Below are positions 44,565 through 54,713 of a DNA stretch of 64,000 bases, piece by piece. Origin of the DNA: Neobacillus pocheonensis (lineage in GTDB: Bacteria; Bacillota; Bacilli; Bacillales; Cytobacillaceae). The stretch spans positions 1,736,001-1,800,000 of the forward strand of contig JAMQCR010000001.1 of assembly GCA_023702235.1 (NCBI GenBank). Direction: 5' to 3'. Position 1 is the first letter of the stretch, and every line of letters starts with the position of its first letter. The translations under genes and the position numbers were made by a program. The notes beneath the pieces were generated by a model, which had not been told where the DNA came from, did not search any database, and was given only the letters and a program-made list of their open reading frames with translations.

Positions 44565-46580
44565 TTATTTTTTTACGTATTCATAAAGCGTCATAGAGGA
44601 ATTTCTAAATCCCATCCCACCCCAGTTCTGGCTCGGCTTAGATTGTGTGTCCTGCCATTTGTATGCAGGTACAACACGACAATTGGTTCTGATCCAATTA
44701 AGTACTGTTGATTGTTGATTTCCAAATGACCTTCCTTGAAGAAGGAAATAGCGAATTTGTCCGTCATTGACCAACTTTTGCAGCTTCTCAACCGTAAGAG
44801 CCGGATCATTCCCCATAAATCCTCCCATCGCCATGACAGGTAGGCCTGTATCAAGAATAATTGGCGCAGCGGAAGTTGCATTTAATGTTGCCACCATGTA
44901 GGTTCCTTGTTGATAATTCGACTTTAAATAGTTTTCAAGTTTTGGATTGGATGTCATCCCATCGCGCCCATGCTGAGATTTTAGCTCCGGACCAGCAAAC
45001 GGTTTGGTTACGGACCCTCCATATTCGATTGGCGTCATGCCCATGCCGTAGGAGCTGCTACTAGAGCCAGAACACCAGCCATGATTGCAATGATAGAAAT
45101 ACCTCTCTTACCTGGAGCATTTAATTTTTGGACAAAGAGCAAACAAATCAAAGCAAGCAAGGTAAGAATTCCGATTGCAATGGAAAGTGGGTCCCGTAAT
45201 GTAGGATACTTCCATACTACTGAAATTTCAAAGACCACGGTACATACCAATGCAAGAGGTAAAAACCAGGTTTCTTTTTTTCCAGTTGCACGCCATTGAT
45301 TCCACATGTGTTTAAAACCAGCTCCAGCCAAGGGCAGCAATACCCGGAGCCATCATCACCATGTAGTAACTGCTGAACCTATTGGCGATACTGAAGAAGA
45401 CGAACATGGTCAAAACCCATACTGTCCAAAAAATGACCGTTTGGCGCTTTCGGTCGAGGGAAACTCCCAAACGCATACTCCAAAGTAGTGACACAACACT
45501 AATTAAGACTCCCGGCAATAACCAACTGAGCTGACCATCCAATTCCGGAGTTGTAAACAGCCTGAGAAGACCCTGGTTCCCCGTTTGTCCAAATCCTGAA
45601 TAATGGTTCCCAACATTGGTTGACAGTTTCCTTATGAACTGGGTATCGTTGCTGTTTACATGTTGTCCGATGGATGATTGACCATTAAAACCTGCATTTC
45701 GGTGGGCTCTACTTTTGCCGTTCCCAACACTTATCTGCTGACCTTGCTGTGACCCCATGTGGAAATTTCCTTGTTGACCTCGCTGCTGCCCAACCAAGCG
45801 ATTGATCCCGTTATACCCAATGGCTAGCTCAACCATAGAATTATTTTGAGTACTCCCAACATATGGGCGCTGATCAGGAGAAATCGAGTCAACGATTACC
45901 GACCAGGAAAAGGATACGACAGCAAGGACGATGGTAGCAACCAGTAAATGAACCAACTTTTTAGTCCAAGTCAATTTGGTGCAGATCACATAAAACAAAT
46001 AAAAGGCTGGTAGTACGAGGAACGCCTCCATCATCTTAATGTTAAACCCAACTCCAACTAAAAAGAATGCGAACAGCAACCATTTTAAACCACGCTGCTC
46101 CACAGCTTTGCTAATCGCCCAAGAGGCAAGCAATGTAACGAACATAAGCATACTATCAACTTCATTCGTCCGGTCCGCAGCCACAACAATGGGGGTAAGT
46201 GCCAAAAATAGGGCTGCCAGCAGTCCAGCTCCACGACCAAATACGCGGGCCACAAGATGGTAAAGTAAAGCTACACTAAACACACCGGCCAAAGCTTGGG
46301 GCAAAAATAAGCTCCACCCTTTAAATCCGAAGATATACGCACTTAATGTTTGAAACCAAAAGCCAACTGGTGGTTTATCAATTGTAATAAATCCTTTGGG
46401 ATCAAATGAATTAAAGAAAAAGTTGTGCCAACTTTACAGCATGCTTTTTACTGCTGCAGAATAATAGGAATTTCCATACCCCTCTTCCCCTAACTTATAA
46501 AAATTAAGAATGATCGAAATCAATAGAATTACTGCTAACCCAAGATAATGCCACTTGAATCTTGATTTTACATGGCTCAT
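44565..46580 (-). pseudogene. GT39/ArnT-like membrane glycosyltransferase, nonsense and two frameshifts
   Basis: ATG at 46580 behind GGGGGAG. The protein starts with a membrane helix (WHYLGLAVILLISIILNFYK) and has the GT39 loop (FDPKGFITIDKPPVGFWFQT, with the acidic catalytic region), LALTPIVVAADRTNEVDSML and a C-terminal soluble domain (YFLLQGRSFGNQQSTVL). Family members move sugars from polyprenyl carriers to proteins or polymers outside the cell. A TAA at 46434-46436 replaces Gln (SML-Q-SWHNFF). One G is missing near 45328 and one A near 45040. Between the membrane segments is a Gln/Gly/Asn-rich insert (LVGQQRGQQGNFHMGSQQGQ), common in Bacillus members. Confidence 0.85.
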
Positions 46581-46690
46581 ACAATCTCCCCCATACCTTT
46601 CATCTTTTTACCTAATAGGTTAAACATACGAAAGGAATATGAACTAAACATGAATTAAATATGAACTAAATAAGAAAAACAGGACTAAAA

Positions 46691-46711
46691 AAGCCATGGT
46701 ACCCATGGCTT
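46691..46711 (-). terminator. Terminator of the amino-acid permease gene
   Basis: AAGCCATGG / CCATGGCTT with a 3-base loop and a T6 run on the minus strand. Confidence 0.75.
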
Positions 46712-46730
46712 ACAAAAATAGCAAGTGCTT

Positions 46731-48125
46731 CTATTCATGTTCCTTATTTAAAAGGCTATGCTTTCTTCCGTATAAGAAATAAACCAGCGTTCCAATTGCA
46801 AGCCAAATCAGAAACGAGATCCATGTAATCGCAGGCAAACTGATTGATAAATAGATGCAAAATAATGCACTGATTGCCGGAAGAACAGGAACAAACGGCA
46901 CACGGAATGTGGACTTTAGTTCAGGGTGTTTCCTCCTCAAAATAATAATCGCAATCGAAATTAACGTGAATGCTGCAAGTGTACCCATATTAACGAGATG
47001 CGCGAGTGTAGTTAAATCAACAAATCCGGCAATACCTGCAGCAACAAAACCGGTTAACCATGTATTTGAAAAGGGAGTTCTGTATTTCTTATGGACAGAA
47101 GCAAGTCCTTTCGGAAGTAATCCGTCACGACTCATTGAATACGATAAACGGACTTGTGCATAAATTAGTGCAAGCAATACAGTGGTAATCCCTGCCACTG
47201 CTCCAACGGAGATTATGCCCGCTAGTTGATTTTGTCCAACAAATTTAAGTGCGAGTGCAACGGGATCTCCAACATTTAAGTGTGTATAAGGAACCATACC
47301 GGTCAACACAAGTGATACTGCTATATAAAAAAATGTACAAATCGCCAACGAAACAATAATTCCAATTGGCATATCGCGTTTTGGGTGTTTTACTTCCTCT
47401 GAAGCCGTCGCAATAACATCAAACCCGATATACGCAAAGAAAACTGTTGCAGCACTTGTTACAATTCCTTGGAATCCAAATGGTGCAAATGGTGTCCAGT
47501 TCTCAGGTTTGACGTATCCAATACCAGCTATAATAAAAGTAATAATGACGACTAGTTTAATTAAAACCATAACATTATTAAAGCGCGTGCTTTCTTTTAC
47601 ACCGATACTGACAAGTGCTGTTATCAATAGAATAATGATAATTGCAGGAAAATCTACTATACCGCCTTTTCCGGTTCCAGGTGCCGAAGATAGTATTGAG
47701 GGGAAATGAAAACCGAATCCCTCAATTAAGGAACGGAAATAGGCCGACCATCCGGTTGCCACCGCAGATATAGCCAAAACATATTCCAGCATTAGGTCCC
47801 AACCAATCAAAAAGGCAAAGATTTCACCCATTGTCGCATATGTATAGGTATAAACACTTCCTGATACTGGTACAGTTGAAGAAAATTCTGCATAACAAAG
47901 GGCTGCCAACGCACAGGCAATTCCCGCGATAATAAATGAAATAATTATGGCAGGTCCTGCACTCTGTGCAGCTACTACACCTGTCACAACAAAAATTCCT
48001 GTACCAATTACACAGCCGACACCTAGAAATATTAGATCAAATAAACTTAAAGTACGGTTTAGTTCGACCTTCTGGCTCTGTGCAATCATGACTTTTAAAG
48101 ACTTTTTTCTAAATAGATTGCTCAT
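46731..48125 (-). CDS. APC-family amino-acid permease (YfnA-like)
   Basis: 464 residues, intact, GGAGG five bases before the ATG. Twelve membrane segments with the APC signature FLGVGCVIGTGIFVVTGVVA near residue 32 and the conserved FFAYIGFDVIATASEEVKHP loop. Close to cationic or branched-chain amino-acid transporters of the YfnA/CAT type, which move amino acids with protons. The intergenic leader is short (about 170 bases) and shows no T-box or other riboswitch. Substrate not deducible. Confidence 0.88.
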   Translation of the reverse strand: MSNLFRKKSLKVMIAQSQKVELNRTLSLFDLIFLGVGCVIGTGIFVVTGVVAAQSAGPAIIISFIIAGIACALAALCYAEFSSTVPVSGSVYTYTYATMGEIFAFLIGWDLMLEYVLAISAVATGWSAYFRSLIEGFGFHFPSILSSAPGTGKGGIVDFPAIIIILLITALVSIGVKESTRFNNVMVLIKLVVIITFIIAGIGYVKPENWTPFAPFGFQGIVTSAATVFFAYIGFDVIATASEEVKHPKRDMPIGIIVSLAICTFFYIAVSLVLTGMVPYTHLNVGDPVALALKFVGQNQLAGIISVGAVAGITTVLLALIYAQVRLSYSMSRDGLLPKGLASVHKKYRTPFSNTWLTGFVAAGIAGFVDLTTLAHLVNMGTLAAFTLISIAIIILRRKHPELKSTFRVPFVPVLPAISALFCIYLSISLPAITWISFLIWLAIGTLVYFLYGRKHSLLNKEHE

Positions 48126-48254
48126 AAGTTCCTCCGATGTTTTTCAATAAATTATCTAAAAAATTTCACTTTTTAAATTATATTGTCGAAATTCGTCGTA
48201 GTCAAGGGTATTTTCTTGAAAGCACTTACTAAAGAAAGCAAAACTAAGAATAGG

Positions 48255-48285
48255 AAAGAGGTAGCCTCCAAAAGGCTACCTCTTT
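48255..48285 (-). terminator. Terminator of the zinc uptake operon
   Basis: Perfect 12-bp AAAGAGGTAGCC / GGCTACCTCTTT stem 12 bases after the stop of the binding-protein gene. T-rich DNA follows on the minus strand. Confidence 0.75.
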
Positions 48286-48297
48286 GAATTTTTTCCT

Positions 48298-49233
48298 CTA
48301 TTTACTTATGCCTAAAGCCTTTGCTAATTGATCTAACTGATCATTCATCCATTGTAAATAAGTTTTACCCTTTGGTTCCGTCTCGGTAACTTCTACAACC
48401 GGAATTCCAGATGATTTTGCTAGTTTCACTAGGTTATCGACTGTCGGACTAGAGTTTTGTCTATTGTAAACAAACACTTTTACATTTCTGCCTTTTATAT
48501 CACTTTGCAGCTGAGCAACATCGGCAGCGGATGGGTCAGTCCCTTCATCGATTGCTTTTGAAAACTTGGCATCATTGACACTTAGATTTATTGCACTTGC
48601 CATGTAATCAAATACTGGTTCTGATACATCAATCTTCACTCCAGATGTTTGTTTTAGTTTCTGAACTTTTTCTTGAAGCGGTGCTAAAGAAGCGATAAAC
48701 GTTTGTGCATTTTTATGGAAAGTTTCAGCCTGACTTGGATCTAACTTAGCTAGATCATCGGCAATTTTATTCGCTAGTTTCGGCATTGTGTCAGGATTGT
48801 ACCAGACATGTTCGTTATCACCTTCTTTTTTGCCCAGTACGTCATCTGCTACCTTGGTTATTGATTTTGATTTTGAAGAGGAATCCGCGCTAATCAGTTT
48901 ATCCATCCAGGCGTCGTATCCAACCCCGTTATATACTATAAGTTGAGCATTACTAACAGTTCTTGCTACATCTGGTGTTGGTTCAAAGTCATGTGGATCA
49001 GTGTTAGGATTGTCTAGAATGTTGGTAACATCTACCCGGTCTCCGCCAACGGCTTTTGCAACTTCCCCGTAAAAGTTCTCCGCTGCAACAATTTTTATTT
49101 TACTGGTGGATGACGTTTTGCTAGTCGAATTTGCTGTGTTAGAAGTAGCCCCACAGGCACTTAATAAAAATACTGAAGATAAAACTGCAATTCCGGTAAT
49201 TAATGGAAATTTCCTTATTACTTTATTTTTCAT
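48298..49233 (-). CDS. znuA: Zn/Mn-family ABC substrate-binding lipoprotein (zinc uptake)
   Basis: 311 residues. Signal peptide with lipobox (SSVFLLSAC). The fold is the metal-receptor type: KIVAAENFYGEVAKAVGGDR, NTDPHDFEPTPDVARTVSNA (first His), EHVWYNPDTMPKLANKIADD (second His) and VSEPVFDYMASAINLS, where Glu replaces the third His usual in ZnuA. There is no His-rich loop. It delivers metal to the adjacent permease/ATPase. Zinc is preferred as substrate because of the Zur-like operator upstream, but manganese cannot be excluded from the ligands. Confidence 0.85.
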   Translation of the reverse strand: MKNKVIRKFPLITGIAVLSSVFLLSACGATSNTANSTSKTSSTSKIKIVAAENFYGEVAKAVGGDRVDVTNILDNPNTDPHDFEPTPDVARTVSNAQLIVYNGVGYDAWMDKLISADSSSKSKSITKVADDVLGKKEGDNEHVWYNPDTMPKLANKIADDLAKLDPSQAETFHKNAQTFIASLAPLQEKVQKLKQTSGVKIDVSEPVFDYMASAINLSVNDAKFSKAIDEGTDPSAADVAQLQSDIKGRNVKVFVYNRQNSSPTVDNLVKLAKSSGIPVVEVTETEPKGKTYLQWMNDQLDQLAKALGISK

Positions 49234-49266
49234 CTTATTCTTTAACCTCTCTCTTTAATCTATTTA

Positions 49267-50088
49267 CTAAACAGAAGTAGCATCATTAGGTATCATTCGT
49301 TCACGAAGAAAACGCCATCCGAGGGATCCGAAATACAAAACACCCTCAAACGCCGTAATCAAAAAGCTGATTGGCAAGTTTGTATAATAACCAACAACCA
49401 AACCAGTCCATACGCCAATTAGAGCGATCAGTGAAGAATACACTATCATTCGCCCTATCGAATGAGTCAAGTTACGAGCAGCTGCGGCAGGTGTAGTCAT
49501 TAAGGTGAATACCAGCAAAGCCCCCACCAACTGTGATGCTTCAGTTGTTGCTACTGCCAGTAATAATAAAAAACAGATTGAGATAAATCGTATGGGTAAG
49601 CCCGCTGCCTGGGCCACGACTGGATCAAAGGAATCAAAATTCAGCATCTTATAACCAAGTGTTAATAAGATGAGGACCAAGATGGATAAGACCGAAATTT
49701 GCCATACATCCTTTGAACTAATACCAAGTATATTCCCGAAGAGTAGCGAAGTCATTGAATTGGCGTTTTTTGTTGAAAGAGACAAAAACAACAATCCGAG
49801 CCCTAGAAAAATACTTAGAACGACGCTAATGGAGACCTCTCTTCTAAACACCTTTACCCCCATTTGACCAATTGCAAGTGCGCTTGCAATCGTAAATAGG
49901 AGAAACCCATTTAACGGACTAAACCCCATATATACCGCAAATGCAGACCCCGAGAATCCTATATGAGAAAACGTATGGGCAATAAAAGAATTATTTCTAG
50001 CGATCACGTAAACTCCTATTACTCCACACATAATAGAGACGATCGTTCCAGCTAAAAACGCATGTTGCATAAAATCAAATTGAAACAT
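49267..50088 (-). CDS. znuB: Zinc ABC transporter permease
   Basis: The ATG at 50088 is chosen behind AGGTGGTG. 273 residues and eight or nine membrane helices of the ABC-3 family: MQHAFLAGTIVSIMCGVIGV, NSFIAHTFSHIGFSGSAFAV, EASQLVGALLVFTLMTTPAA and LTAFEGVLYFG near the end. Forms the pore for the zinc receptor and ATPase. Starts 13 bases after the ATPase stop. Confidence 0.85.
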   Translation of the reverse strand: MFQFDFMQHAFLAGTIVSIMCGVIGVYVIARNNSFIAHTFSHIGFSGSAFAVYMGFSPLNGFLLFTIASALAIGQMGVKVFRREVSISVVLSIFLGLGLLFLSLSTKNANSMTSLLFGNILGISSKDVWQISVLSILVLILLTLGYKMLNFDSFDPVVAQAAGLPIRFISICFLLLLAVATTEASQLVGALLVFTLMTTPAAAARNLTHSIGRMIVYSSLIALIGVWTGLVVGYYTNLPISFLITAFEGVLYFGSLGWRFLRERMIPNDATSV

Positions 50089-50101
50089 GAAAAAACACCA
50101 C

Positions 50102-50884
50102 CTATTCCGCCATCGAATGCACACAAATGGATGCAGCGGTTTCTTTAGAATTTGCAAATGAAACTAGTAGACTCGAGCCCACACGCATAACTTCAACAGG
50201 CATACCATAAAGGCTTGATAACACGGAGGATTGCATAATTTCATCGACCGCTCCGATAGCATAAGAGTCTTGGGTCATATATAAGATTTTATCTGCATAC
50301 CTCGATATTAAATTGACATCATGACTTACAAATAAAACGGTAATCCCGCGTTTACGACGGATTTGATCCACTACTGATGCAATCGTTTCTTGTGCACCCG
50401 GGTCTAAATTCGAAGTGGGCTCGTCAAGTAACAGTATTTGTGGATTTTTTACCAATGCTTGTGCTAAAAAAAGACGTTGCCGCTGTCCACCTGATAACTT
50501 CCCAATCGGTTTATCTGCAAATTCTATCGAATTGGTCATCTCCATCGCCTCTTCAACAACAAAGCGATCATGGCGCGTTAGCCATGGTCTAAATTTATGA
50601 GGAAGCCCCAAACCTACAAAATTCCGAGATGACAATGGTGTTTCAGGATCGATTTGTCTAGATTGTGGTACATAGCCAAGCGCAGAAGCATTTATGATCT
50701 TTACGGCACCTTCCTGTGGTTTAAGCATTCTTAGTAAAACTCTCATAAGCGTAGTTTTCCCGGAACCGTTTGGACCGATGATTCCTAAGAATTCACCTGA
50801 TTCAACTGAGAAAGTAAGGTTTCGTAAAATCCATTTCCCATCAAGGGAGACATTTACATTATTAAGGGTAACTGCTTCAGTCAA
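50102..50884 (-). CDS. znuC: Zinc ABC transporter ATPase
   Basis: 260 residues, TTG start with AAGGA upstream. Walker A GPNGSGKTT, Q-loop VPQSRQID, signature LSGGQRQRL, Walker B ILLLDEPTSNLDP, H-loop FVSHDVNLI. First gene of the operon, which runs ATPase, permease, receptor. It begins only about 25 bases downstream of the Zur-like palindrome, so repression by Zur under zinc sufficiency is likely. Confidence 0.88.
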   Translation of the reverse strand: MTEAVTLNNVNVSLDGKWILRNLTFSVESGEFLGIIGPNGSGKTTLMRVLLRMLKPQEGAVKIINASALGYVPQSRQIDPETPLSSRNFVGLGLPHKFRPWLTRHDRFVVEEAMEMTNSIEFADKPIGKLSGGQRQRLFLAQALVKNPQILLLDEPTSNLDPGAQETIASVVDQIRRKRGITVLFVSHDVNLISRYADKILYMTQDSYAIGAVDEIMQSSVLSSLYGMPVEVMRVGSSLLVSFANSKETAASICVHSMAE

Positions 50885-50909
50885 ATCAACACATCCTTCG
50901 CGATTAATA

Positions 50910-50956
50910 TTAAATCGTAATTATTACTATTTATAATAGTAATAATTACGATTTAA
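50910..50956 (-). promoter_or_regulatory. Zur-like operator, large palindrome
   Basis: Near-perfect 47-bp palindrome whose two arms each match the Bacillus Zur box TCGTAATNATTACGA at 13 of 15 positions (left TCGTAATTATTACTA, right TAGTAATAATTACGA). The arrangement would allow two Zur dimers to bind. It sits directly before the zinc uptake operon. Confidence 0.75.
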
Positions 50957-51045
50957 TATGTCAATTATTTTATTTAGGGGAATTTTTGAAATAATACAGC
51001 ATCACATGCAAAAGGTACTTTTAAAAGAATTGTAGTCAGAACACC

Positions 51046-51089
51046 AAAAAGCCAAGATAGGAAGAAACCTCTTCCTTTCTTGGCTTTTT
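51046..51089 (-). terminator. Terminator of the L,D-transpeptidase gene
   Basis: AAAAAGCCAAGA / TCTTGGCTTTTT stem enclosing a second GGAAGA/TCTTCC stem, with T runs on both strands. Confidence 0.8.
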
Positions 51090-51100
51090 AGAGTTATTCG

Positions 51101-51742
51101 TTAGCTTATTACGACTTTAGTGTTGTATCTAATGTTATCATAAATCCATTTTGCATCAGGAACAGCTAGCCGTACACAACCATGTGATGCCTTATGACCT
51201 AACTTCATGGCTTCACTTTGAATCACATTGCCGAACTTATCAGTTGCAACCGAATGAAATAAAAACTCTCCATGATTTTTCCACGAAACCCAGTATTTAG
51301 CACCTTCCTTTTCGCTGGCATTATAAAAGCTTGTCCCCTTTTCCCTTTGAATATAAAAGGTTCCTTCAGGTGTCGATGTGTCGGGAGTTGTATCTAATCC
51401 TGTAGATGCAATCATCGTATAGGTAATTTCCTTGCCTTTCATTATATAAACCCTTTGCTTTTCTTTGGAAACCTTTATCCATATGTGATCGTTTGGACCT
51501 ATTACCGGATAGACTCCTCCAGTGGGCATTAACCAGTTAACAGGTTCTACCTTGTTATTATTTTTTATCTGTTGATTGCTTGAAATATTCTTATTCACAG
51601 AAGGTTTTGTACTTGTGTTTTTCACTGGTTCTTCTGCTTGTTTATTTAACGGCAAATAAAGATTACTACATCCAGACAGAAAAATGATACTGCCTAATAA
51701 AAGCCCTAAACCTATTCGAAAAAATTGGGGAAGTTTATTCAT
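51101..51742 (-). CDS. L,D-transpeptidase (YkuD domain) lipoprotein
   Basis: 213 residues. Lipobox at LSGC (SIIFLSGCSNLY). A hydrophilic Asn/Lys linker runs to about residue 75. The YkuD domain (WIKVSKEKQRVYIMKGKEIT) has the catalytic block HKASHGCVRLAVPDAKWIYD with nucleophile Cys and upstream His (EFLFHSVATD). It forms 3-3 cross-links or attaches proteins to peptidoglycan outside the membrane. Convergent with nothing; own terminator. Intact. Confidence 0.88.
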   Translation of the reverse strand: MNKLPQFFRIGLGLLLGSIIFLSGCSNLYLPLNKQAEEPVKNTSTKPSVNKNISSNQQIKNNNKVEPVNWLMPTGGVYPVIGPNDHIWIKVSKEKQRVYIMKGKEITYTMIASTGLDTTPDTSTPEGTFYIQREKGTSFYNASEKEGAKYWVSWKNHGEFLFHSVATDKFGNVIQSEAMKLGHKASHGCVRLAVPDAKWIYDNIRYNTKVVIS

Positions 51743-51983
51743 CTTTTTCTCTTCTTTCTATTTTAATTAACAATTACTTATAAATAGTAAAATATATCAG
51801 TAACAAATAAAAGAGTCTTTTTTATTGTTTTTAACAAAAACAGCTTGTGAAACTACTTTTTTCGTGTTCGAAAGAAAATTAAGAGACGGGTTCTCCGAGT
51901 ATTTTAATTATTTTTAATGAATGAACTATAAAACGGTGCATAACAATATGGTAGAGCTACTAGATTTGGAGGTAGATTTTGTT

Positions 51984-52983
51984 ATGGCAATAGTAAAAAG
52001 GATAATAAGAGATTGGATCGTTTTTCTTTTGTTTTGCTCATTTATGCTTCTATTCCTTTTTTCAGAGGAAATTAGAAACATCTCTATATTTAATCGAATA
52101 CCAAATTCTTTTTTTAATGTTAATACCATTTTTCTAAGTATCATTATAGAAGCCATACCATTTATTTTATTAGGGGTATTTGTATCAGCAATCATTCAAT
52201 CTTTTGTTTCCGAGAATACGATTCGGAAGTTACTGCCTCGAAATGCCTATTTAGCAGTTTTACCTGCTGCTTTGCTGGGAATTATTTTTCCTATTTGTGA
52301 GTGTGCCATTGTTCCTGTCATTCGTCGGTTAATAAAGAAAGGTATGCCATCACATGTTGGTGTTGTCTTTATGCTTAGTGCACCGATCATCAACCCTGTG
52401 GTTTATGCTTCTACCTATTTTGCTTTTAAAAGCACTCCGTACATAGCAAATGCTAGAATGTTTGTTGGCTTTATTAGTTCGATAGTCATAGGACTCATTA
52501 TGTTCCAGCTAAGTAAGGGAGAAAATATTTTAAAGGATCAAGTGGAGGGACACCACCATCACCAACATAAAAATGGAAATAAATTTTTAGAAACGTTATA
52601 TCATGCAAGTGATCAAGTTATTTGATACAGGAAAATTTTTATTTATTGGTGCTTTCCTTGCAAGTTTGTTTCAGGCATTCTTTGATCGAAATGCGCTTTT
52701 ATCACTAGGGACAAACACCACCATAGCACCAGGGGTAATGATGGGATTTGCCTATGTACTTTCCGTATGTTCCTCAGCAGATGCCTTTGTTGCCTCCTCA
52801 TTTGGTTCCACTTTCACGGAAGGAGCACTACTTGCTTTTTTAGTATTTGGACCGATGATTGACATAAAAAATACATTGATGTTATTCGCCTATTTTAAGA
52901 AAAGATTTGTTCTTTCATTATTAATGGTTACGCCCATAATCGTCTATATTACCGTATCTATTTTTCAGATAATTTTTTTATAG
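51984..52983 (+). pseudogene. ycgR: YcgR-type permease (DUF318/UPF0718), frameshifted
   Basis: ATG at 51984 with GGAGG eleven bases upstream. Membrane protein with the family's cysteine motif FPICECAIVPVIRRL and two P-x-x-NP segments (MLSAPIINPVVYASTYFAFK). After a His-rich cytoplasmic loop (GHHHHQHKNGN) the frame shifts near 52612 and continues with FAYVLSVCSSADAFVASSFG and FLVFGPMIDIKNTLMLFAYF. YcgR/YcgQ pairs are predicted permeases; the Cys and His motifs suggest metal or small-molecule export, possibly linked to the zinc genes opposite. Confidence 0.8.
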
Positions 52984-52995
52984 GAGGTAGATATT

Positions 52996-53919
52996 ATGAA
53001 AAAGGAAAATGAAGAAGCAGCTTCCTTTCATCAACTTATAAGAGGAATAATTCTTATAGGATTTATGCTGTTTTTATTTAAATTACTCCTAACAAACAAT
53101 ATTACACTCTTGATCGCACCCAAAATGGTTCATTTCATTTATTTTACAATAATCATTTTTCTAATCTTAGGTGTTCTATTAATACTTAGAGGAACTTCCG
53201 ATCAGAAACACCAATACCAGTGTGATTGTGATGGAAAACATTCCTACCCGAAATCGATCGTTAAAAGCTTATTTTTTTATTTATTGTTTATACTCCCTAT
53301 CATAACTGGATTTCTTTTTGCAAACAACGTTCTGAATAGCTCCGTAGCAATGAATAGAACGATTAAACTTGGCGCAAATTCACTTGTTACGAACAAAAGC
53401 ATTACTGTTAAAAACATTGCAAATTCACAAAAAATAAATCTTTCTCCCAATAATTCCGATTCAACATCCAATAATCAAATCGGTAATCAACCTGATCCTC
53501 TAACGGAATCGGAATACGACGCATTAAAGGAGAAACTGAAAAAAGAAAATATGATAAACATTAACGATAACCAATATGTACCCATGATGAATATCATTCA
53601 AGATAATCTAAAGGATATGATTGGTAAAACCGTAACCACAAAAGGGTTTGTCTATCGAGAAAAGAATTTCATGCAAAACCAAATTATCGTCGCTCGATTT
53701 GGAATTACTTGTTGTGTCGCGGATGCTTCCGTATATGGCTTTATGGCAAAAGGAGATGTCACGACTTTGGCAAAAGATAAATGGGTACAGGTGACCGGTA
53801 CAATTGAGCAAACCCAATATGATGGGTCAACAATCCCAATCATAAACATAAAACAGATTTCAAAAATTTCTGCTCCGGAACAGCCTTATGTGTTTGATGT
53901 TGGCGTAAAGATCGAGTAG
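52996..53919 (+). CDS. ycgQ: YcgQ-type permease subunit (TIGR03943 family)
   Basis: 307 residues, intact, TAGGAGG before the ATG. Two N-terminal membrane segments, a CDCDGKHSY motif, one more helix (FYLLFILPIITGFLFANNVL), then an extracytoplasmic domain with the family block RFGITCCVADASVYGFMAKG and KDKWVQVTGTIEQTQYDGST, an OB-like fold. It is always paired with the DUF318 permease, which ends 12 bases upstream. The pair works as one transporter of unknown cargo. Confidence 0.85.
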   Translation: MKKENEEAASFHQLIRGIILIGFMLFLFKLLLTNNITLLIAPKMVHFIYFTIIIFLILGVLLILRGTSDQKHQYQCDCDGKHSYPKSIVKSLFFYLLFILPIITGFLFANNVLNSSVAMNRTIKLGANSLVTNKSITVKNIANSQKINLSPNNSDSTSNNQIGNQPDPLTESEYDALKEKLKKENMININDNQYVPMMNIIQDNLKDMIGKTVTTKGFVYREKNFMQNQIIVARFGITCCVADASVYGFMAKGDVTTLAKDKWVQVTGTIEQTQYDGSTIPIINIKQISKISAPEQPYVFDVGVKIE

Positions 53920-54217
53920 TGGTTTTTCACTTTACCTCATTTTTATTTCTAACGGTAACTTTGTTCTAAAAGGATAAACATAACTAATTTACCACATTCA
54001 TGTTTAATATATTCTATAGAGCATTGTTTCCAAACGAAAGACTAATCTAATAATTACAGACCTCTTTTAGTTAAATTGTTCAACTTGCGTTCAGTTTAAT
54101 AAAAAAGTTATTTAATGGGGATAATTAAAAACAGGACTGTAAATATCACTTTTTAGCTATTTGTCTTGTTTCTTAAATGAATCTCTGCAACTTAATATTA
54201 AAAAAGGGGTAAAAAAA

Positions 54218-54658
54218 ATGAGTAAAAAAATATTTATCGCAATTATGGGAACACTACTAGCACTAAGTCTTGCAGGTTGTGGAAATTCACTAAACAATAG
54301 TCAAAACAATATTCAATCTCAAAAAATAAGTTACGCTCAGCGTTCTTTAACAGCACCCTTCTCAGATTTGCTCTATGGATTTACAGCTATTAAGAAATAT
54401 GTAGCAAAAGGAGATTATGATTCTGCAACCACCCTTTCAAATAACCTTTATGATGAATTTCACGACGCAATTCTGCCTTCATTAACGGCGAAAAAGGGCA
54501 GAACATATGCAGAAAATATTGACAGAAAATACGATGAACTTGATGCAGCCATTTCAAACAAGAATAAATTAAAAATAACAGAACTCATCAAGGAAAATCG
54601 AGATAATCTAAAAACCATTGGTCCTATTTTGGGTGTTTCAGTCATTTCATCAGAATAA
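54218..54658 (+). CDS. Lipoprotein, unknown (146 aa)
   Basis: The ATG at 54218 is behind AAAGGGG. Signal peptide and lipobox (ALSLAGC), Asn/Gln/Ser-rich linker, then an all-helical domain: APFSDLLYGFTAIKKYVAKG, DYDSATTLSNNLYDEFHDAI, AENIDRKYDELDAAISNKNK. The helical part resembles EfeO/M75-like or imelysin-type helical bundles in style, but there is no HxxE motif. Heads a set of small membrane proteins. Confidence 0.6.
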   Translation: MSKKIFIAIMGTLLALSLAGCGNSLNNSQNNIQSQKISYAQRSLTAPFSDLLYGFTAIKKYVAKGDYDSATTLSNNLYDEFHDAILPSLTAKKGRTYAENIDRKYDELDAAISNKNKLKITELIKENRDNLKTIGPILGVSVISSE

Positions 54659-54713
54659 TAATCGCTCATCCTTGAAGCAAATCTTAAGAACCATTAGTTA
54701 AGGAGGAAATAAT

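Noticed and set aside
48126..48254. T-box or amino-acid riboswitch before the permease gene
   Set aside because: The leader is short and contains neither the T-box sequence nor a terminator/antiterminator pair.
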